A stretch of DNA of 64,000 bases from Sphingobacterium sp. JB170. GTDB lineage: Bacteria; Bacteroidota; Bacteroidia; Sphingobacteriales; Sphingobacteriaceae. The stretch is from positions 1 to 64,000 of the forward strand of contig NZ_FUKU01000013.1 of the NCBI RefSeq assembly GCF_900163865.1. Direction: 5' to 3'. The notes beneath the pieces are model-generated. The model saw only the letters and a program-made list of their open reading frames with translations. It had not been told where the DNA came from and made no database searches. Positions 17,086-26,228 of the stretch are shown here, one piece after another; position 1 is the stretch's first letter, and each line of letters starts with the position of its first letter. The position numbers were made by a program, and so were the translations under genes.

Positions 17086-20000
17086 CTAGTTAAGAGTTAA
17101 ATTGAAGCCTATTGAATAAATACGAGGGATTGGATATGCGTTCTCATCAATTCCGATACTTGCGCCCTCTAATCCGTTTAGACTGATTTCCGGGTTCATT
17201 CCGGAGTAGGACATAATATAAGCCACGTTTTGTACCGACGCATAGGCGCGAATATTTTTAATAAAAAGACTCGTGGTTTTAAAGCGGTAGCCAAGCGTTA
17301 TATTTTTAAGTGCCAAATAAGATCCATCTTCCACCCACTGCGAGTTTACGTTACGCCCCCAAGAGGTAGTACCTGAAAGTGTCCGTGGGTATTTTCCCGA
17401 GCCAGGGTTTTCCGGAGAGCGCCAACGGTCTTCAGCCTCCGCTAGTATTGCTCTTGCTCCATCCATATTAGTCAGGTATGCCCATTTCGCTGGTAGAATA
17501 AGCTTCCCTCCATACGAACCTGTCGTGGAAAAGCTGAAATCTAAATTCTTAAACTTAAACTGGTTGTGGAACCCAAACATAAAATCGGGGTTCGGATCAC
17601 CGATAAACGTACGATCATTTTCGTCAATGATACCATCATCATTCATATCACGCATCTTTATCGTTCCTACGTCGATCTTATTGTATTTAGCTGCCGACTC
17701 CAAGTCTGCCTGGTCCTTAATAAGTCCTTCGTTGATGAACCCAAAGAACATACCCATTGGATAACCCTCTTGATTTCGGTAGTAATCGGAGGAGATATTA
17801 TTAAAACGTCTAAAGTACCCCGGACTCACTAAATGCTCAATACGATTACGGTCAAAAGACATATTAAATTGAGCATCCCAGTGGAGCTGGCCAAACTGCT
17901 GACGAGTGCCTAAGGAAAACTCATGCCCCCAGAATTTTACCTCCCCAACATTTGAGGTGATACTGGTAAATCCCGAAGCCCTATCAATCGGGCGAGCCTG
18001 AATAAGCCCGTCAGATATCTTATTATAATAATCGTAGGTAAAGGTTAATTTATCATCAAATAAACTTAAGTCTAACCCAAGGTCCAACTGCTTGGTTTTC
18101 TCCCAAGCAAGGTGGGTATTGCCGAGCGTAGATACCGTGCTGCCCTGAACAAGTCCACCACCAATCACGTAATTATACTCGCCTATCTGTGGGATATGCG
18201 TATAGTTACCAATATTATTGTTACCGGTATGTCCATAACTCGCACGAAGTTTAAACATACTTAGGTAGCTCGAAGCAGACTGCAGGAAAGGCTCCTCACT
18301 AACCACCCATCCTAGCGATGCGGCGGGAAATGTACCATAGCGTTCTTGCTCACCAAAGCGCGATGAACCGTCCCGCCTTACCGATGCACCAAATAGGTAA
18401 CGCCCCTTGTAGCTGTAGTTCAACCTAGCCAAAACAGATTGCAGCGCGTAACTTGCGGCATTGCTCGACCCACCGGTGATGTTCGCAGCGACATTTAAAT
18501 ACGGGATATCATCGCTGGCGAAATTCTGCCCCGACACCGTGTTTGAAGTCTGACGAAAAGCTTGTGCTGAATAGCCAACTAACGCGTCAATATGGTGATC
18601 GCCAAAGTATTTATCGTAGTTCACATTTAACTCTCCCGTGTAGCTATAGTTCTCTACTGCGCGACTCGTTCCAGATGATATATTATTGGTATTTAAAAAA
18701 GAAGGCGCAAAGTACTGCCGAGATTCTTTTCCCATATCGATCCCCGCGAGTCCATTTAATGTTAACCCATCGACAAACTCATAATTTGCAGATGCGTTGC
18801 CTAAGATTCTCGTTGTTTTGTAATCATCAACGGTAAGGTCATAACGCGCTAGCGGGTTGATGTAGTTCACCATCCCAGGGGAGCTTACAAAACGCGTGTA
18901 TTCGCCATTTTTATCAAATGGATCAAACATAGGGCTGGCTTCTGATGCCTTTTGTACGATTCCCTGAATTCCGTCATCGAGTCTATTATTATGATCAAGT
19001 CTATAGCTTGGTGCTAGATTCATTCCTATCTTTAGCTTATCGCCAACCAGGTTGAAAGTTTGGTTCATACGAAGCGAGAACAACTTCGTTCCGCTATTTA
19101 CAACAACACCATCCTGCTGCTGGTATCCGCCCATAACCATCGTGGATGACTTCTCTCGCGCCGAACTAATCGATATATCGTAATTTTGCTGTGGAGCAGT
19201 GCGCGTTAAAACATTAAACCAATCTGTTCCAGCACCATATTGTTCCGGGTTTTGATACTCCTCGGGTATTTCTCCTTTGAAATTCTCATATTTGATCATA
19301 TCTTCAAACCGCCCCTTCATAAACCTCGCATACTGACGCGCAGTCATCATTTTGGGTACGCCACGCGATGGAATACGCTGTATCCCATAATTCGCATTAA
19401 ACTCAACCTGCGTTCCCTGGCCAGCTTTCGCTTTTTTAGTCGTGATAAGAATCACACCATTTGAAGCACGGGATCCATACAAAGCCGTCGCAGAAGCGTC
19501 TTTAAGAATAGAAAAAGACTCTATTTCATTGGGGTTGATATTATTAATGCTTCCCGTTACTGGCATACCATCAACAACAAATAGAGGGGAGTTTCCAGAA
19601 CTCAGCGATGCCGCCCCGCGGATACGCCACGACATTCCTCGCCCGGGTTGCCCGGAGGTTTGGTTAATCTGCACACCGGGAGCTCTGCCTTGTAATTGCT
19701 GCGCGAATTGAGTAACGGGCAAATCTTCCAATAAACTGGCATCAATCTGATTGATAGCGCCAGTCACTTCTAATCTTTTCTGCTTACCATAAGATACGGT
19801 GATCTCCTCTAAAAGTCCCGAACTTGCTAGCGCTGCATCGGCGTTGGCTTGCCCCCCATCAGCAAGCTCTACATTTATATTTTTACTATGATAACCCACG
19901 TAACTGATTAGGAGTACTTTCGTTCCTGGAGTTGTTGTTAGCATATACGCGCCATCGACATCCGTCTGCGCGGAGGTTTGCGTGCCGACAACGTTAACAC

Positions 20001-20424
20001 TAGCGCCAACAAGCGGTTCTCCATCTTGGCCATAGATTTTTCCTGAAATCGTCCCTGGTCGCTGCTGCCGCTCCAAATACAGCGCATTTCCATCAATCTT
20101 GTAGTCTAACTTTAGAGATCCTTGAAGCAAAGTAAGTAGCTGTTCTCCGCTCAGTTGTGCCTCAGCGAGTTGTACCATGCGACCCGTTAAGATGTCTTTT
20201 GGATTATACATAAAGTTAAGAGAAGACTGTTCTTGCACCTGCTGTAATAGCGATTCCAGTGTAAGAACTTTAGAAGATAACCTTACGTCCAGCTCATTCA
20301 AGTTTTGCGCTTTAGACTTATTAGCGTATAATGTGCCTACCATAACATAGACAAAGCAACTTATCGCAAATGAAATTTTCATAACGTGAAGTGTATGATG
20401 ATACGGTTTCGAATTTTTTAACAT
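17086..20424 (-). CDS. SusC/RagA TonB-linked receptor with STN domain
   Basis: 1112 residues. A signal anchor lies at about residues 15-36. An STN (secretin/TonB short) domain spans about 45-115 (VLTLESLLQQVQEQSSLNF, YNPKDILTG), then a carboxypeptidase-like domain (GTISGKIYGQDGEPLVGASV), the TonB-linked plug (LPVTQFAQQLQGRAPGVQI, FVVDGMPV, SILKDASATALYGSRASNGV) and a barrel ending YSIGFNLTLN. The STN domain is the part that talks to a FecR anti-sigma factor, and a FecR gene lies 105 bp upstream on the same strand. The pair with SusD imports an oligomer across the outer membrane using TonB energy. Confidence 0.94.
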   Translation of the reverse strand: MLKNSKPYHHTLHVMKISFAISCFVYVMVGTLYANKSKAQNLNELDVRLSSKVLTLESLLQQVQEQSSLNFMYNPKDILTGRMVQLAEAQLSGEQLLTLLQGSLKLDYKIDGNALYLERQQRPGTISGKIYGQDGEPLVGASVNVVGTQTSAQTDVDGAYMLTTTPGTKVLLISYVGYHSKNINVELADGGQANADAALASSGLLEEITVSYGKQKRLEVTGAINQIDASLLEDLPVTQFAQQLQGRAPGVQINQTSGQPGRGMSWRIRGAASLSSGNSPLFVVDGMPVTGSINNINPNEIESFSILKDASATALYGSRASNGVILITTKKAKAGQGTQVEFNANYGIQRIPSRGVPKMMTARQYARFMKGRFEDMIKYENFKGEIPEEYQNPEQYGAGTDWFNVLTRTAPQQNYDISISSAREKSSTMVMGGYQQQDGVVVNSGTKLFSLRMNQTFNLVGDKLKIGMNLAPSYRLDHNNRLDDGIQGIVQKASEASPMFDPFDKNGEYTRFVSSPGMVNYINPLARYDLTVDDYKTTRILGNASANYEFVDGLTLNGLAGIDMGKESRQYFAPSFLNTNNISSGTSRAVENYSYTGELNVNYDKYFGDHHIDALVGYSAQAFRQTSNTVSGQNFASDDIPYLNVAANITGGSSNAASYALQSVLARLNYSYKGRYLFGASVRRDGSSRFGEQERYGTFPAASLGWVVSEEPFLQSASSYLSMFKLRASYGHTGNNNIGNYTHIPQIGEYNYVIGGGLVQGSTVSTLGNTHLAWEKTKQLDLGLDLSLFDDKLTFTYDYYNKISDGLIQARPIDRASGFTSITSNVGEVKFWGHEFSLGTRQQFGQLHWDAQFNMSFDRNRIEHLVSPGYFRRFNNISSDYYRNQEGYPMGMFFGFINEGLIKDQADLESAAKYNKIDVGTIKMRDMNDDGIIDENDRTFIGDPNPDFMFGFHNQFKFKNLDFSFSTTGSYGGKLILPAKWAYLTNMDGARAILAEAEDRWRSPENPGSGKYPRTLSGTTSWGRNVNSQWVEDGSYLALKNITLGYRFKTTSLFIKNIRAYASVQNVAYIMSYSGMNPEISLNGLEGASIGIDENAYPIPRIYSIGFNLTLN

Positions 20425-20529
20425 ATATTGTATTCGTTTTTTAAGTAAGTGTGAGAATTTATTGAGAAAACAATCTGCCGGGGCTTTACCACGAGCTCCG
20501 GTTTTGATTATCGTAATTAATAGTCGGTG

Positions 20530-21540
20530 TTATTCGATAAAGACCTCCTTCCCTTCCACTCGATAGTTAAACTCATTTATCTTTTGCAGACCGTTGAGCA
20601 CACCCTTCAGCGTTGGCCTTTCGAATGTCGCCGTGAAATATTCCGGAGATGTTTTCATATCAACCATGTGAATATCAACCCCATACCAAATCTCTAGTTT
20701 AGATATTATCTGTTCCCAATTTTCGTCGGAAAACCGTAAAATATTGTCCTTCCATGCACTGATAGCGTCCGTCCTCGCATTACGAACATTCGATTCGTTG
20801 CTTTTCATGTTAAATACAAGCTCGTGTCCCTTGTCGATAATTTGTAGTCCTGTTGAATCTCCCGAAGGCGTGAAGCCTACGCTACCGGTGTTAACAGAAA
20901 GATGATAGAGGCTATCCTTACCAATAAGTTGAATATTAAATGAAGTCCCTAGTACCTTGTTGTCTCCCTGGGCTGTTTGAACAGTAAAGGGCTTATCCCG
21001 ATTTGGTGTCACAACAAAAAAAGCCTCGCCTTTTTCCAGACGTACAAGCCGTTGTTTGCCATTACCATATGGTTCTTGGTAACGGAGCACGGTATTTCCA
21101 TGCAAATATATTTCGGTGCTATCCGGCAGTATCGCCTTTTTTCGTTCACCGACTGCTGTCTCAATGGTTCGAAAATCACTCGCCTGCCTCTTTTGGTTTG
21201 CTAACTGCTGGGAATTTAAAGTTGGATCCTTAACATATTGCCACAACCCAAAACTTGCTATGAGCAAAACAGATGCAGCGGCGAGATACGCGCCCCAGCG
21301 GGGCAAGTGTACCTTAGCGACGGCCAAGTTTTGATCATCATTACCCATATCCTGCTGTAACTTATTGAGAATTTCTTTCTCAGCGGTGTCATAATCTTCC
21401 TCAGATAATTTCGAATTTTTATCCTTTTCTTCCAACCAGTGATCGATCATCTCATTTATACGATGATTACCAGTACCGGTTAGATAATCATCAAGTAACT
21501 TGCTCAACGGCTTTTTACGTTCGGGGTTCTCCTTGTCCAT
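20530..21540 (-). CDS. FecR-family anti-sigma factor
   Basis: 336 residues from the ATG at 21540; a TTG at 21567 would add nine aromatic residues and is less likely. The cytoplasmic N-terminal part (about residues 1-90) should bind the sigma factor. A single membrane helix (WGAYLAAASVLLIASFGLW) follows. The periplasmic FecR domain is seen in FRTIETAVGERKKAILPDST, RLVRLEKGEAFFVV and PFTVQTAQGDNKVLGTSF, with the C-terminal secretin-like module FTATFERPTLKGVL. Upstream, where the sigma gene should lie, there is an IS-bounded insertion; the sigma gene is 4.7 kb away at 26229-26801. Confidence 0.92.
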   Translation of the reverse strand: MDKENPERKKPLSKLLDDYLTGTGNHRINEMIDHWLEEKDKNSKLSEEDYDTAEKEILNKLQQDMGNDDQNLAVAKVHLPRWGAYLAAASVLLIASFGLWQYVKDPTLNSQQLANQKRQASDFRTIETAVGERKKAILPDSTEIYLHGNTVLRYQEPYGNGKQRLVRLEKGEAFFVVTPNRDKPFTVQTAQGDNKVLGTSFNIQLIGKDSLYHLSVNTGSVGFTPSGDSTGLQIIDKGHELVFNMKSNESNVRNARTDAISAWKDNILRFSDENWEQIISKLEIWYGVDIHMVDMKTSPEYFTATFERPTLKGVLNGLQKINEFNYRVEGKEVFIE

Positions 21541-21604
21541 ATAATAGTACGAGGAGAAAAACGACAAAGCGTACTAGATCAGATCGATTAACAAATTGTT
21601 ACGT

Positions 21605-22822
21605 TATTGTTTAAAAAATATAACCGCTTAATTATCAGACAATTATTTCATAATATATTTTGTTAAAATACTGGTATTCAACATATTAAGGTGTTATTTC
21701 TCACGTAATATCCTTAAACACGAATACCAGTCAGTGCAATAGATATACGGAATTATTGTCCGTATTTACAGCTCATTTAAGCAATGATCTCAACCTTGCC
21801 AGGATCCGTCTCATCTGCCTTTTTATAACTGCCTTATGCAAAGTTAAGTCGGTAAACTATTCCAAATTATCTTCACGATTCGATTCTCCGTCCGCTGCCA
21901 GCAGTTGTTTCAGGCGTATCCAACGTTTTATGGCACAAGCCGATCTGCCGATGCGTCTTATCAGTACACTTATATTCAATATTTTACAAAACGACAGCCC
22001 TGTTGTGCTGGTCATGGACAGGACAAACTGGAAATTTGGACAGCAAAATATCAATATACGTATGTTGGGTATCAGTTATAAGTCTGCTGCTATTCCGATC
22101 ATGTTTAAGATGCTGGACAAGCGAGGTAACTCGAATTCGCAGGAACGAATTACATTGGTTCAGAATTTCATCGATTGGTTTGGACAGGATTGCATCGACT
22201 GTATATTGGCTGACCGAGAATTTATCGGAGAGAAATGGTTAGGCTTTCTAAATGAACATAGCATCCGGAATCCTATCAGGATCCGGAATAACTTTAAGGT
22301 GTTCTTGCCCAGAAAACAAAAAGAAATAACGGTATGGCACTTATTTAACAACCTTAAGAGCAAGGAATTCAGACATTACCAGCACATTGTAGAAATGCAC
22401 GGTCAATTATGTTACTTATCGGCTACTAAAACTGTGATCGATGGGAAAATTGAATTTTTAATACTGGTATCGTTCAATAAATCACAGCAGGCACTGGAAT
22501 ATTATAGGCGAGGCTGGAATATCGAAACTTTGTTTCGATTCATGAAGTCTAGTGTGGATTTAATATAGAAGACACCCATGTTACGAACTTGGACCGCCTT
22601 GAAAAGCTATTTATGCTTACGATGATAGCATGCCCGTGGTGCTACCAAGTTGGTGATTACATCCATACCCAGGTGCGACCCATTAAAATAAAGAAGCATG
22701 GAAGAAAAGCCGTCTCAATTATCAAATACGGGCTCGATTATATCGTAGAATGTTTATTCTATGGAATCAACAAGCTAAATATCAACTTAATACAATTTTT
22801 TGTCATGTATTTAGAAAAGTAA
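21605..22822 (+). mobile_element. IS4-like insertion sequence, damaged
   Basis: The element carries one transposase gene, 21756-22822. Frame 1 (to 22568) has the catalytic aspartates VLVMDRTNW and ILADREFIG and the C-terminal YRRGWNIETLFRFMK signature with the third acidic residue. The arginine expected in the Y-xx-R-xxx-E-xxxxxx-K signature is Gly here. An extra GT at 22552-22555 shifts the frame; the rest (NIEDTHVTNLDRLEKLFML onward) continues to 22822. The left end begins about 21605-21613; the right end is near 22796-22822, where AATTTTTTGTCATGTA resembles the outer end of the second IS copy. Two lesions make it unlikely to be active by itself. Confidence 0.8.
21613..21796 (+). repeat. 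Left arm of a 184-bp inverted repeat
   Basis: These 184 bases are the left end of the IS4-like element. They recur in inverted orientation at 25984-26167 with the same length, no obvious gaps and scattered substitutions. Shared blocks include AAAAAATATAACCGCTTAAT and TTTACAGCTCATTTAAGCAA. Together the two arms bracket 4.2 kb of cargo. Confidence 0.85.
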
Positions 22823-22831
22823 CTAATAATT

Positions 22832-23281
22832 TTATAATACTTTTTCAAAACAGACGCTACTATCAACATCCGCGTACTGCCCGTAATTCGGTATAATTTC
22901 AAAGTTATTTTTCTTATAAAGGCTGATCGCCTCAACCATTTTGTCTCCCGTTTCCAATATACATTTCGTATATCCTAGTTCTTTCGCCCACTGTTGTAAT
23001 TCTGTTAAAATACTGCCAGCAATTCCTTTTCCTCGTTTATTCACCGGCACAAACATTCTTTTTATTTCCATTATCGTATGCCCATATTCCTTCATCGCGG
23101 CACACCCCACAACTTCGTTACCTTCATAAGCTAGAACGACATTTCGGATACGGTCAATTTTATTGTATTGGACAAAAAAGTCATTAGCATCTCCATTTTT
23201 AATGGCGAGATCTTTGTCAAGCTCGACTACTAATTTTTGAAAGTCTGAATTGTCTGAATTTGTTCGTTCTATAAACTGCAT
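22832..23281 (-). CDS. GNAT family N-acetyltransferase
   Basis: 149 residues with the GNAT core: VVLAYEGNEVVGCAAMKEY (strands 2-3), IMEIKRMFVPVNKRGKGIAG (strand 4 and the acetyl-CoA pyrophosphate loop, R/Q-x-x-G-x-G/A as KRGKGIA), LQQWAKELGYTKCILETG and the C-terminal AISLYKKNNFEIIPNYG. Acceptor substrate unknown. The gene lies in the cargo of the IS-bounded segment, with its stop only about 10 bp from the end of the transposase frame. The reading frame is intact, unlike most other cargo genes. Confidence 0.88.
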   Translation of the reverse strand: MQFIERTNSDNSDFQKLVVELDKDLAIKNGDANDFFVQYNKIDRIRNVVLAYEGNEVVGCAAMKEYGHTIMEIKRMFVPVNKRGKGIAGSILTELQQWAKELGYTKCILETGDKMVEAISLYKKNNFEIIPNYGQYADVDSSVCFEKVL

Positions 23282-23505
23282 TTTTTCTATTTCGCTACGT
23301 TTTCAGATTTTTTCGCACTTATGATATCAAGCTGGGCTATATTTAGCGCCATCGGGTAGCTAATCACAGCTCGTGCCACTCATGCATTGTAAGTTGGAAC
23401 ATAAAATCTTCTTATAAAGGTAAAAAACGGATAGATGAAACGCAATAATCTCGTTGGCTTTTGTCGCTATTTTGGTGTTGAAAACAACGTTGCTAATTCC
23501 TTTTT

Positions 23506-23612
23506 TTAAGAATCTCCCTTTAGATCTTTAGCGATGACAACACCCTCGGGGTCAGTTAAAAAGTCAGCAGGAATAGAAGTTATACCATATTTTAGATACA
23601 CCTCACCTCATA
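23506..23612 (-). pseudogene. Thioredoxin/TlpA-like fragment
   Basis: A minus-strand frame ending at a TAA (23506-23508) reads EVYLKYGITSIPADFLTD then PEGVVIAKDLKGDS. This is the cis-proline loop of TlpA/AhpC-type thioredoxin proteins (Y.I..IP..FLIDP.G.IIAK.LRG). The CxxC active site, the N-terminal two thirds and the last helix are absent. No other part is found nearby. Confidence 0.6.
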
Positions 23613-23711
23613 AACGGCTAAATTTTTATCTTGCAGAATACTTTTCTACCAATAGCGACGGAATATAATCGAAAGGCAGCCGGAAAATTTAGGTATTGTG
23701 AAAGTGTCGTG

Positions 23712-23755
23712 CTCTGAAATAGCTTAACATGCTTTAATGTCAAACTATTTCAGAG
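23712..23755. terminator. Hairpin between cargo genes
   Basis: Perfect 11-bp inverted repeat CTCTGAAATAG / CTATTTCAGAG (23712-23722 and 23745-23755) with a 22-base loop. It lies about 36 bp past the 3' end of the minus-strand RibD-C gene and could terminate it, though no T run follows; a protein-binding palindrome is the alternative. Confidence 0.4.
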
Positions 23756-23791
23756 TAAGACAAATTTATAATGGAGTTAGCTCGTCAAGAA

Positions 23792-24346
23792 TCAGCCGGA
23801 TTTCACATAATGGAGAGCTATAGATCCAGATTTAAATTTTATGGTATCGACCAGTTTGAGATTAAGTTTTTCATGCAGGCTTCCAGTATCCAGCAAATGC
23901 CTGCCATTGCCTACAATAACAGGATGGATAACAAGAAAAAACTCATCGATAAGGCCGACGGCAATCATTTCGGGGAGCAGGCTGATGCTGTCCATCAGAA
24001 TGGTTTTGCCGGCTTGTTGCTTCAACTTCAGAAGTTCTCCCGTAGGATCGCTACGGACGATACGAACGTTTTCGTCGACAACGTCCAACGATCGGGAAAT
24101 GACAACGCTATCAATAACGCTAAGCTTTTCAGCAAATCGATTTTCTGCAGAGCTGCCAGATTGATCCCTAGCAACTTCGCGCCAGTATGGAAATATAAGC
24201 TGGTACATGATGCGACCGAAGAAAAGCAGGTCAACATCGTCCATCATGGCGGTAAAGTAATCTAAAACCGCTTCATCAGGACTGAAAGCAGTGTGGTCAC
24301 AGTAACCGTCAAGGCTCATGTTGATACAAAATCTTACTGTTCTCAT
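23792..24346 (-). CDS. Dihydrofolate reductase / RibD C-terminal-like protein
   Basis: 184 residues with the RibD_C fold: MRTVRFCINMSLDGYCDH at the start, a central LLFFGRIMYQLIFPYW (the G-R-x-x-Y motif), VVISRSLDVVDENVRIV, and the late segment LIDEFFLVIHPVIVGNGRHL that closes the NADPH site. The usual I.V.GG motif near residue 115 is degenerate (ILMDSISLLPE), which may weaken cofactor binding. These stand-alone proteins are probable NADPH-dependent reductases of unknown substrate. It is part of the IS-bounded cargo. Confidence 0.8.
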   Translation of the reverse strand: MRTVRFCINMSLDGYCDHTAFSPDEAVLDYFTAMMDDVDLLFFGRIMYQLIFPYWREVARDQSGSSAENRFAEKLSVIDSVVISRSLDVVDENVRIVRSDPTGELLKLKQQAGKTILMDSISLLPEMIAVGLIDEFFLVIHPVIVGNGRHLLDTGSLHEKLNLKLVDTIKFKSGSIALHYVKSG

Positions 24347-24429
24347 CGTATACGCATAGCTGTTATCAGTGCAATAGTACGAGAATCGCTTTTAATCGCG
24401 CTTCGCCTAAGACAAGAAAAGTATTACAT

Positions 24430-24810
24430 ATTCCGGATACCTGCCTTTTGCGGCAGTCTTGAATATATCGACAACTGGAACTCGATCCATCAACAGCAGG
24501 CATTGCCATATTCTGTAAGCGCAATAACGTCAAGCACCATTATATTGTGCCCGCTTGAAAAGATGGTGAAGATATTCCGCAACGAGCCAGATCTACTTCA
24601 ATTATGTGTGGACCTTTCTCAAGAAATGATCAGAAAAGAAACAGGAGCATTACGAGATACTCACCCTTCGGTCTCCAGAAGAACGATATCTCCACTTGTT
24701 GGACTCCAAAAAGAATTGGTTACAGGAAATTATAGACCAATCTTGCCAAATTTCTGCATGTGACTAGAGAGGCGTTAAGCCGGGCGAGAAATCAGGTCTC
24801 CTTAAAGTGA
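24430..24810 (+). pseudogene. Crp/Fnr-family regulator, multiply frameshifted
   Basis: Three consecutive frames carry successive parts of one regulator. Frame A has GSLEYIDNWNSIHQQQALPY and SSTIILCPLEKMVKIF (end of the cyclic-nucleotide-type beta-roll). Frame B has RSPEERYLHLLDSKKNWLQE. Frame C has LAKFLHVTREALSRARNQVS, the recognition helix of the Crp HTH, then a TGA at 24808. At least two frameshifts separate them, and the N-terminal half of the sensor domain is missing. Not functional. Confidence 0.75.
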
Positions 24811-25096
24811 TATTGTCTCCTGTATGCATACACCGGAACTGTGAGGTCAGCATGCCCGGAATATGCATTTCCAAAATAGCAATCGTTACTGAGGCTATCC
24901 CAGTATTCTTCCATAAAGTTCTGAGATATTTCTTCTAGATGGCTATTTAAACGAGTTAGGTTACTTGACTAATGGGGCAATGGATTAAATTCAGGTCTCT
25001 TGATAGTTTAATTATTTAGGTATAAATAATACGGATATTCATACATTTTTAAACATTGCAGATTTAGTAGTTTAAAAAAATCTGTTTTTTTGTATT

Positions 25097-25877
25097 ATGA
25101 ATACCGAAAATCAGACAAAAATAAACCTTTTGCTCCAATCCCAGCCACAGGGGGTGGTCTTTACCAGCTCATGGATGGTAAAGAACGGATACAGCCTGGA
25201 TTTACAGAAACAATACAAAAAGAGCAATTGGTTTAAGTCTATCGGCACCGGAGCGATGGAGGACTGGTGATCGTTTGACGATAGAAGGCGCGGTTTATTC
25301 TCTGCAAAAACAGCTCGGACTGCGTGTACATATCGGAGGCAAATCTGCTCTTGGTATTCATGGGAAAGCTCATTACCTTGGTATGCATCAGCAAAAGATG
25401 GCTTTGTTCAGTCCACTAAGAGAAGCTTTACCAAAGTGGTTTGTAAATTACGACGGTTGGATTGACAAATTTACCTTCATTCAGACGGACTTTTTACCTG
25501 CGGATATAGGTATCGTAGAGGTCAACCAGAACGAGCTTATAACCAAAGCTTCCTCTCCCGCAAGATCAATAATGGAATGCCTTTATCTCACAACGAAGGG
25601 ACAGTCTCTTATCGAATGTTATGAACTCATGGAAGGATTGAACAATCTACGCCCTCAAAATGTACAGGAATTACTAGGTAAATGTAATTCTGTGAGAGTG
25701 GAGCGTCTATTTCTATACATGGCTGATAAAGCTAATCACAGTTGGTTCAAGTACCTGCAACTAGACAAAATAGATATGGTCAAAGGAAAAAGAAGTATAG
25801 CGAAGAATGGAGTGTTCAATGCAAAATATCTAATAACAGTACCCAAGGAACTAGAGAAAGATGAACAAGGAATATAA
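25097..25877 (+). pseudogene. AbiEi-type antitoxin, frameshifted
   Basis: The start at 25097 opens with an N-terminal winged-helix region (LLLQSQPQGVVFTSSWMVKN), characteristic of AbiEi antitoxins that autoregulate their operon. The frame shifts at about 25255-25262 and stops at 25268. The other frame then continues (GDRLTIEGAVYSLQKQLG, VHIGGKSALGIHGKAHYLG, then ARSIMECLYL and the C-terminal NAKYLITVPKEL) to 25877. Restoring one base would give about 260 residues. The gene overlaps abiEii by 17 bp, the usual translational coupling of type IV AbiE systems. Confidence 0.75.
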
Positions 25878-26007
25878 GGAACAAGTTAGGCTACTATTGG
25901 ATGTATTGCCATTTGTAGCCGAAGAACCGCAATTGGCACTACATGGTGGCACGGCTATCAACCTATTTGTCCGAAATATGCCGAGATTGAGATCATTGCT
26001 TAAATGA
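25861..26007 (+). pseudogene. AbiEii-type nucleotidyltransferase toxin, truncated
   Basis: 48 codons. The first 41 match the start of AbiEii/MenT toxins: MNKEYKEQVRLLLDVLP, then LALHGGTAINLFVRNMPR, containing the GG(T/S) nucleotidyltransferase motif. The next expected residues (LSxDIDL, the metal-binding aspartates) are replaced at 25984 by the inverted IS4-like end, which adds LRSLLK and a stop. The catalytic DxD is absent, so the toxin cannot work. Confidence 0.8.
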
Positions 26008-26190
26008 GCTGTAAATACGGTCAATGATTCCGTATATTTATCGCACTGACTGATATCCGTGTTTAAGGACATTTCGTGAGAAATAATACCGTAATACACT
26101 AAACATCAATCTTTTAACCAAATTTATTGTGAAATAATCACCTGATAATTAAGCGGTTATATTTTTTGTCATGTACTAAAAAACTAGTAT
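25984..26190 (-). mobile_element. Inverted remnant of a second IS4-like element
   Basis: Bases 25984-26167 are the reverse complement of the left end of the IS at 21613-21796, including the first residues of the transposase (VFTAHLSNDLNL, minus strand). The rest of the transposase has been lost, replaced by the abiEii junction. The outer side (26163-26175, TTTTTTGTCATGTA) resembles the right end of the left-hand IS, consistent with terminal inverted repeats. With the left copy it forms a composite-transposon-like frame. Confidence 0.75.
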
Positions 26191-26228
26191 TATGGGAGGG
26201 AAGTACCACGAGTATAATTGGCGGCCCA

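Noticed and set aside
22541..22568. Programmed frameshift in the IS4-like transposase
   Set aside because: The site is an extra GT in AGTGTGGA, not a slippery A/T heptamer, and the Arg of the YREK motif is also lost, so mutation is the simpler reading.
24790..24965. Minus-strand frame of about 55 codons (contains YSGHADLTVPVYAYRR)
   Set aside because: Antisense to the end of the Crp/Fnr relic, with no recognised domain; too weak to list as a gene.
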